DNA of 16,598 nucleotides from Planococcus sp. (in: firmicutes) (GTDB lineage: Bacteria > Bacillota > Bacilli > Bacillales_A > Planococcaceae). The stretch's first letter is position 1. Every line of letters starts with the position of its first letter. The notes beneath the pieces are model-generated. The model saw only the letters and a program-made list of their open reading frames with translations, was not told the DNA's origin and searched no databases. Below are positions 13,074-16,598 of the stretch, one piece after another. Location of the stretch: NCBI GenBank assembly GCA_030147455.1, contig JASKZU010000134.1, positions 1 to 16,598 on the forward strand, in the 5' to 3' direction. The translations under genes and the position numbers were made by a program.

Positions 13074-15182
13074 TTACGCTTGTTCTGCTGCTTCTTTTTC
13101 TTCTTTCAAAACGATCTTGCGGGACAGGTTCACGCGTCCTTGACGATCGATTTCGATCACTTTCACTTTAAGGACGTCGCCCATTTTCAAGACGTCTTCC
13201 ACTTCTTTGGTCCGCTCTTCCTGGATCTCGGAAATGTGGAGAAGCCCGTCTTTGCCTGGGAACAATTCAACAAATGCGCCGAATTTTTCAATGCGCTTGA
13301 CTGCGCCTTCGTAGTATTCGCCGACTTTTGCTTCGCGGACGATGTTTTCGATCATCGCTTTCGCTTTAGCGTTCATTTCTTCATCAACAGAGGAAATGAA
13401 AATTGTGCCGTCTTGCTCAGTATCGATTTTGACGCCTGTTTCATCAATGATTTTATTGATCACTTTGCCGCCTGGTCCGATAACATCGCGGATTTTGTCC
13501 GGATTGATCTTCACCATGATGATCTTCGGCGCAAACTTGGACAAAGTCGTGCGCGGTGTATTGATCGTTGCAATCATCGACTCTAAAATGTGGAGACGGC
13601 CGATTTTCGCTTGCGTCAATGCTTCTTCCAGAATTTCACGGGACAGGCCGTCGATTTTGATGTCCATTTGAAGCGCCGTAACGCCTTCTGCTGTTCCGGC
13701 TACTTTAAAGTCCATATCGCCCAGGTGGTCTTCCATTCCCTGAATGTCAGATAAAACTGTATAGTTTTCACCCTTTTTCACAAGTCCCATAGCGATTCCG
13801 GCAACCGGCGCCTTAATCGGCACGCCGGCATCCATCATTGCCAGTGTTGAAGCACAGATGCTCGCCTGCGAAGTCGAGCCGTTGGACTCAAGTACTTCAG
13901 ATACAAGGCGGATTGTATAAGGAAAATCTTTTTCACTTGGAATCACTGCTTCAAGTGCCCGTTCGCCAAGTGCGCCGTGTCCAATTTCGCGCCGGCCAGG
14001 GCCGCGCAAAAAGCCGGTTTCGCCGACAGAGAACAACGGGAAGTTGTAATGGTGCATAAAACGCTTGGATTCTTCGATTCCAAGGCCGTCAATGATTTGG
14101 ACGTCGCCAAGTGCGCCGAGCGTACAAATGCTCATTGCCTGCGTTTGCCCGCGTGTGAATAGTCCTGAGCCATGTGTGCGCGCCAATACGCCCACTTCTG
14201 AAGACAAATGGCGGATTTCAGATGGGCCGCGGCCGTCCGGACGGATTTTTTCGTCCGTAATCAAACGGCGCACTTCATCTTTGACCATTTTATCGAGAAT
14301 TTGGCCGGCTTGTTTTTTGATGTCGTCTTCTGAATCTGCATAAGCCTCAAGCGCACGTTCGCGGACAGCGGATATCGCTTCGTTGCGTGCCTGCTTTTCG
14401 TTGACTTGGACAGCTGCGTTCATATCTTGTTCTACAGCGGCCTTTAGCTCTTCTGTCAATGCTGCATCAAGTTCGTAAAGCTGGACGGCTGTTTTTTCCT
14501 TGCCGACTTCACGGGCGATTTCTTCCTGGAAAGCAATCAGTTTTTTGATTTCTTCGTGCCCGAACATAATGGCCTCCAAAATCACTTCTTCTGAAACTTC
14601 CTTGGCCCCGGCTTCTACCATGTTGATGGCATCTTTCGTCCCTGCAACCGTCAAGTTGATCGCGCTTTGCTCGAGTTGTGCATTAGTCGGGTTGATGATA
14701 TATTCTCCGTCCACAAGTCCGACGATAACGCCGGCAATCGGGCCGTCAAATGGGATGTCTGAAATCATCAACGACAAAGAAGATCCGAACATTGCAGCCA
14801 TTTCAGACGGGCAGTCCTGATCTACGGACATGACCATTGAAATTACCTGCACTTCATTGCGGAACCCGTCCGGGAACAATGGGCGGATCGGGCGGTCGAT
14901 CAAGCGGCTGATAAGCGTTGCTTTTTCCGACGGGCGCCCTTCACGTTTGATAAACCCGCCTGGAATTTTTCCGACTGCGTAAAGACGCTCTTCATAGTTT
15001 ACCGTCAATGGGAAAAAGTCGAGTGGTTTTGGTGTTTTAGAAGCTGTGGATGTCGACAACACTGCCGTATCGCCGTAACGGATCAAAGCCGCGCCGTTTG
15101 CTTGTTTCGCCAGTTGACCGACTTCGACCTGCAGTTCGCGGCCAGCCCAGTCAAGTGTATAAATCTTCTTTGTTTGCTCCAT
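13074..15182 (-). CDS. pnp: Polyribonucleotide nucleotidyltransferase (PNPase)
   Basis: Phosphorolytic 3'-5' exoribonuclease of mRNA turnover, which also adds nucleotides in reverse; it acts as a trimer. The 702-residue length is normal. Domains in order: first RNase PH core (about 8-145), helical linker (about 150-310), second RNase PH core (about 315-545), KH domain (553-612, GPGGKVI at 569-575) and S1 domain (621-692, VGEYYEGAVKRIEKFGAFVE). Catalytic residues are visible in DHLGDMDFK (D485, D491, K493). Start: ATG at 15182 with GAGGAG 7 nt upstream. It follows rpsO, as in most bacteria, but two terminator-like hairpins and a probable own promoter separate them. The protein ends in a Lys/Glu/Ala-rich tail. 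Confidence 0.98.
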   Translation of the reverse strand: MEQTKKIYTLDWAGRELQVEVGQLAKQANGAALIRYGDTAVLSTSTASKTPKPLDFFPLTVNYEERLYAVGKIPGGFIKREGRPSEKATLISRLIDRPIRPLFPDGFRNEVQVISMVMSVDQDCPSEMAAMFGSSLSLMISDIPFDGPIAGVIVGLVDGEYIINPTNAQLEQSAINLTVAGTKDAINMVEAGAKEVSEEVILEAIMFGHEEIKKLIAFQEEIAREVGKEKTAVQLYELDAALTEELKAAVEQDMNAAVQVNEKQARNEAISAVRERALEAYADSEDDIKKQAGQILDKMVKDEVRRLITDEKIRPDGRGPSEIRHLSSEVGVLARTHGSGLFTRGQTQAMSICTLGALGDVQIIDGLGIEESKRFMHHYNFPLFSVGETGFLRGPGRREIGHGALGERALEAVIPSEKDFPYTIRLVSEVLESNGSTSQASICASTLAMMDAGVPIKAPVAGIAMGLVKKGENYTVLSDIQGMEDHLGDMDFKVAGTAEGVTALQMDIKIDGLSREILEEALTQAKIGRLHILESMIATINTPRTTLSKFAPKIIMVKINPDKIRDVIGPGGKVINKIIDETGVKIDTEQDGTIFISSVDEEMNAKAKAMIENIVREAKVGEYYEGAVKRIEKFGAFVELFPGKDGLLHISEIQEERTKEVEDVLKMGDVLKVKVIEIDRQGRVNLSRKIVLKEEKEAAEQA

Positions 15183-15212
15183 AATCGAGCTCCTCTCTTA
15201 CTATGCTTCTCT

Positions 15213-15239
15213 ATTATGTATCCATAAGTAGTGTATCAA
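15213..15239 (-). promoter_or_regulatory. Candidate pnp promoter
   Basis: The minus strand has TTGATA (15234-15239) and CATAAT (15213-15218) with a short 15-bp spacer, 30 bp upstream of the pnp ATG. It overlaps the end of the U-run of the second hairpin after rpsO. The short spacer makes it a modest prediction. Confidence 0.4.
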
Positions 15240-15256
15240 AAAAGCACTTCCAGTGC
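15238..15256 (-). terminator. Second terminator-like hairpin between rpsO and pnp
   Basis: A 5-bp stem GCACT/AGTGC (15244-15248 / 15252-15256) with a 3-nt loop is followed by six U on the minus strand (15238-15243). It lies 30 nt behind the main rpsO terminator and just upstream of pnp. The stem is short, so it is probably a back-up terminator. Confidence 0.55.
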
Positions 15257-15282
15257 GATTGAATGCTAAAGTTTTAAGCATA

Positions 15283-15309
15283 AAGAAAAAGCGGGACGAA
15301 TCCCGCTTT
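15283..15309 (-). terminator. Rho-independent terminator of rpsO
   Basis: A perfect 9-bp stem AAAGCGGGA (15288-15296) / TCCCGCTTT (15301-15309) with a 4-nt loop is followed on the minus strand by a U-rich tail (UUUUUCUUU). It begins 12 nt past the rpsO stop. Confidence 0.9.
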
Positions 15310-15321
15310 CTCTGCTTGCTA

Positions 15322-15591
15322 TTATCGGCGTAGGCCAAGTTTCGCGATTAACTCACGGTAGCGTTGTACATCGTTCTCGCGTAGGTATTTAAGCAAGTTA
15401 CGACGGCGTCCAACCATTTTGAATAGACCACGACGTGAGTGGTGATCTTTCTTGTGGGTACGCAAGTGCTCGTTCAAGTTGTTGATGTCTTCTGTAAGAA
15501 TGGCGATCTGAATTTCTGGAGAACCAGTATCAGTGTCATGCACTTTGTATTCGTTGATCAACTCATTTTTACGCTCTTGAGTGATTGCCAT
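15322..15591 (-). CDS. rpsO: 30S ribosomal protein S15
   Basis: Primary 16S rRNA-binding protein of the small subunit platform, 89 residues, the normal S15 length. Diagnostic stretches are DTGSPEIQIAILTEDINNL (about 20-38), the basic loop HKKDHHSRRGLFKMVGRRR (about 45-63) and the C-terminal RYRELIAKLGLRR. Start: ATG at 15591 giving MAITQERK, with AGGAGGTG about 7 nt upstream. The frame is open to 15624, but that extension would contain the ribosome binding site and is rejected. It has its own strong promoter (15688-15716), an untranslated leader of about 90 nt that may carry S15 autoregulation, and a strong terminator. Confidence 0.98.
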   Translation of the reverse strand: MAITQERKNELINEYKVHDTDTGSPEIQIAILTEDINNLNEHLRTHKKDHHSRRGLFKMVGRRRNLLKYLRENDVQRYRELIAKLGLRR

Positions 15592-15681
15592 GCTGTTCCA
15601 CCTCCTAATCTCTGATAGCCCCAATTACTGAGCAAACGTTGGTGATTCGATTTGCCAAGCAACGGTTAGTACATTCAGTAC
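15592..15681 (-). promoter_or_regulatory. rpsO leader, possible S15 autoregulatory RNA
   Basis: The leader between the predicted transcript start and the rpsO ATG is about 90 nt. It has several short complementary segments: CGTTG (15660-15664) with CAACG (15637-15641), and GCAAA (15651-15655) with TTTGC (15632-15636). These interleave, so they must form alternatives or a strained pseudoknot. S15 binding to its own leader is known in several bacteria with different RNA folds. That this leader does so is inference. Confidence 0.35.
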
Positions 15682-15687
15682 TTCGTT

Positions 15688-15716
15688 ATCATAGCACAGT
15701 GATTTGTTGAAATCAA
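15688..15716 (-). promoter_or_regulatory. Strong sigma-A promoter of rpsO
   Basis: The minus strand has TTGATT (15711-15716), a 17-bp spacer ending in TGC, and TATGAT (15688-15693), which also gives an extended -10. It lies immediately after the ribF stop codon (15726). No real terminator is visible behind ribF, so ribF transcripts may read into rpsO. Confidence 0.75.
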
Positions 15717-15725
15717 CTGCCGAAC

Positions 15726-16598
15726 TCAGCAGTCGAAGTATTGTTTCGCGGTTTGTTTGTCGAGTCCGATTTGTTCTTTCAGCTCATCGATGCCGGAAAA
15801 CTTTTGTTCATCGCGGATGCGCTTATACCATTCGACCGTGACTTTCTCGCCGTAAATCGACTTGTCAAAATCGAAGATATGCACTTCAATCACCAGGTTT
15901 TTAATGTCGGGGTTGTTGAATGTCGGCTTATACCCCACATTGCAGACCCCTTCGTAATTTTCTCCCTGTACGCGTATGCGGACGGCGTAAACGCCGCGCT
16001 TTGGAACAAAAGTGCCCAATTCCGGCTCGACATTGGCGGTCGGAAAACCGATTGTGCGGCCGCGCTTATCGCCATTGACGACTGTCCCGGAAACCCGGTA
16101 AGGGCGCCCCAGCAAATGATGGACCGGTTCAACATATCCGTCCTTCAGCAACTGGCGTATGCGTGTCGAGCTGATTTTTTCATGGTCTTCCTCAAGCTTC
16201 TCCACCGTCGTGACGCTGTAGTTTTCTTTGCCGAACGATTCCATCAACGCCATGTTTCCGCCGCCCTTGTGGCCGAATGAAAAATCAAAACCAGCTACGA
16301 CTTGCCTGACTCCGAGGCCTGTGATGAAATGCTCGATAAATTGTTCCGGGGATAATTGCGCAAAATCCGATGTAAAGCGGACAATAAAACAAATGTCCAC
16401 GCCCATTTCCTGCAAAATGTCCATTTTCTCGTTTAATGGCGTGATGTAAAATACTTCTTCTTTCCGCCCGCCGAGCACGAGCGATGGATGCGGATCGAAT
16501 GTCATGACCGCTGAAGTCATGTCAGCGCTCCGCGCATGTTCGATAGCTGAATTGATGACTCGCTGGTGCCCTTTATGGACGCCGTCGAAAAATCCAAG
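15726..16598 (-). CDS. ribF: Bifunctional riboflavin kinase/FAD synthetase, 5'-truncated by window edge
   Basis: Makes FMN from riboflavin and then FAD. The frame is open to the right edge, and 290 residues are visible of roughly 315 in the family, so the first two dozen or so residues lie outside. The visible part begins LGFFDGVHKGHQRV, containing the nucleotidyltransferase HxGH motif (H8-K-G-H11). ISSTRIR lies at 142-148. The C-terminal flavokinase domain carries GRTIGFPTAN (180-189) and NVGYKPTFNNP (about 220-230). An internal ATG at 16520 is not the start, because the HxGH motif lies upstream of it in the same frame. The stop TGA is at 15726-15728. As in B. subtilis (truB-ribC-rpsO), it is followed by rpsO. 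Confidence 0.96.
   Translation of the reverse strand, partial: LGFFDGVHKGHQRVINSAIEHARSADMTSAVMTFDPHPSLVLGGRKEEVFYITPLNEKMDILQEMGVDICFIVRFTSDFAQLSPEQFIEHFITGLGVRQVVAGFDFSFGHKGGGNMALMESFGKENYSVTTVEKLEEDHEKISSTRIRQLLKDGYVEPVHHLLGRPYRVSGTVVNGDKRGRTIGFPTANVEPELGTFVPKRGVYAVRIRVQGENYEGVCNVGYKPTFNNPDIKNLVIEVHIFDFDKSIYGEKVTVEWYKRIRDEQKFSGIDELKEQIGLDKQTAKQYFDC

Noticed and set aside
15716..15733. ACTGC/GCAGT hairpin at the ribF stop as a ribF terminator
   Set aside because: The stem is only 5 bp, has no U-run, overlaps the stop codon and runs into the rpsO -35 element.
1..16598. Novel defence, mobile or biosynthetic system
   Set aside because: Every sizeable open region is explained by conserved Bacillales housekeeping or transport genes in a syntenic order. 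No transposase, integrase, direct-repeat array, tRNA or compositionally foreign segment was seen.

Overview
All thirteen coding regions lie on the minus strand. The window reads as an ordinary chromosomal core segment of a Bacillota (Firmicutes, Bacillales) bacterium. AGGAGG-type ribosome binding sites, several GTG/TTG starts, moderate GC content and gene order all support this. The order ribF-rpsO-pnp-mlpA-asd-rnjB-ftsK-ymfC-(BMP ABC transporter)-ymfF is the Bacillus/Listeria/Planococcaceae pattern. Protein flavour and the lack of the sporulation genes that interrupt this locus in Bacillus subtilis suggest a Planococcus/Planomicrobium-like, possibly non-sporulating member. That assignment is inference and was not tested against any database.

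In the direction of transcription (right to left): a 5'-truncated ribF (riboflavin kinase/FAD synthetase) runs in from the right edge. Next are rpsO (S15) with its own strong promoter and a structured leader, two consecutive terminator-like hairpins, and pnp (PNPase) ending in a strong terminator that abuts the ribosome binding site of mlpA (M16 peptidase). Then come asd (aspartate-semialdehyde dehydrogenase, own extended -10 promoter, strong terminator), rnjB (RNase J2-like, own promoter) and ftsK/spoIIIE (DNA translocase), which follows a large hairpin with a poor U-run.

The left third is a GntR/HutC-type regulator (ymfC) followed by a four-gene BMP/PnrA-type nucleoside ABC importer: lipoprotein nupN, a strong intercistronic terminator, double ATPase nupO, permeases nupP and nupQ, then a bidirectional-looking terminator. 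Beyond it the 5' end of ymfF (M16-like, zinc motif lost) starts from its own promoter and runs off the left edge. The physical link suggests the GntR protein controls nucleoside import. ATCAGA half-sites at its promoter and in front of nupN are candidate operators.

The themes are translation and RNA turnover (rpsO, pnp, rnjB), diaminopimelate/lysine/threonine precursor supply (asd), chromosome segregation (ftsK) and purine nucleoside salvage (nup). I see no mobile element, CRISPR array, tRNA, rRNA or prophage, and no convincing new defence or biosynthetic system. The items worth a second look are regulatory details: intercistronic terminators and attenuator-like hairpins, the rpsO leader and the GntR operators, plus catalytic-residue losses in paralogous enzymes. 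No stretch longer than 300 bases lacks a gene; the longest gaps are 313-534 and 10459-10678, both annotated below.
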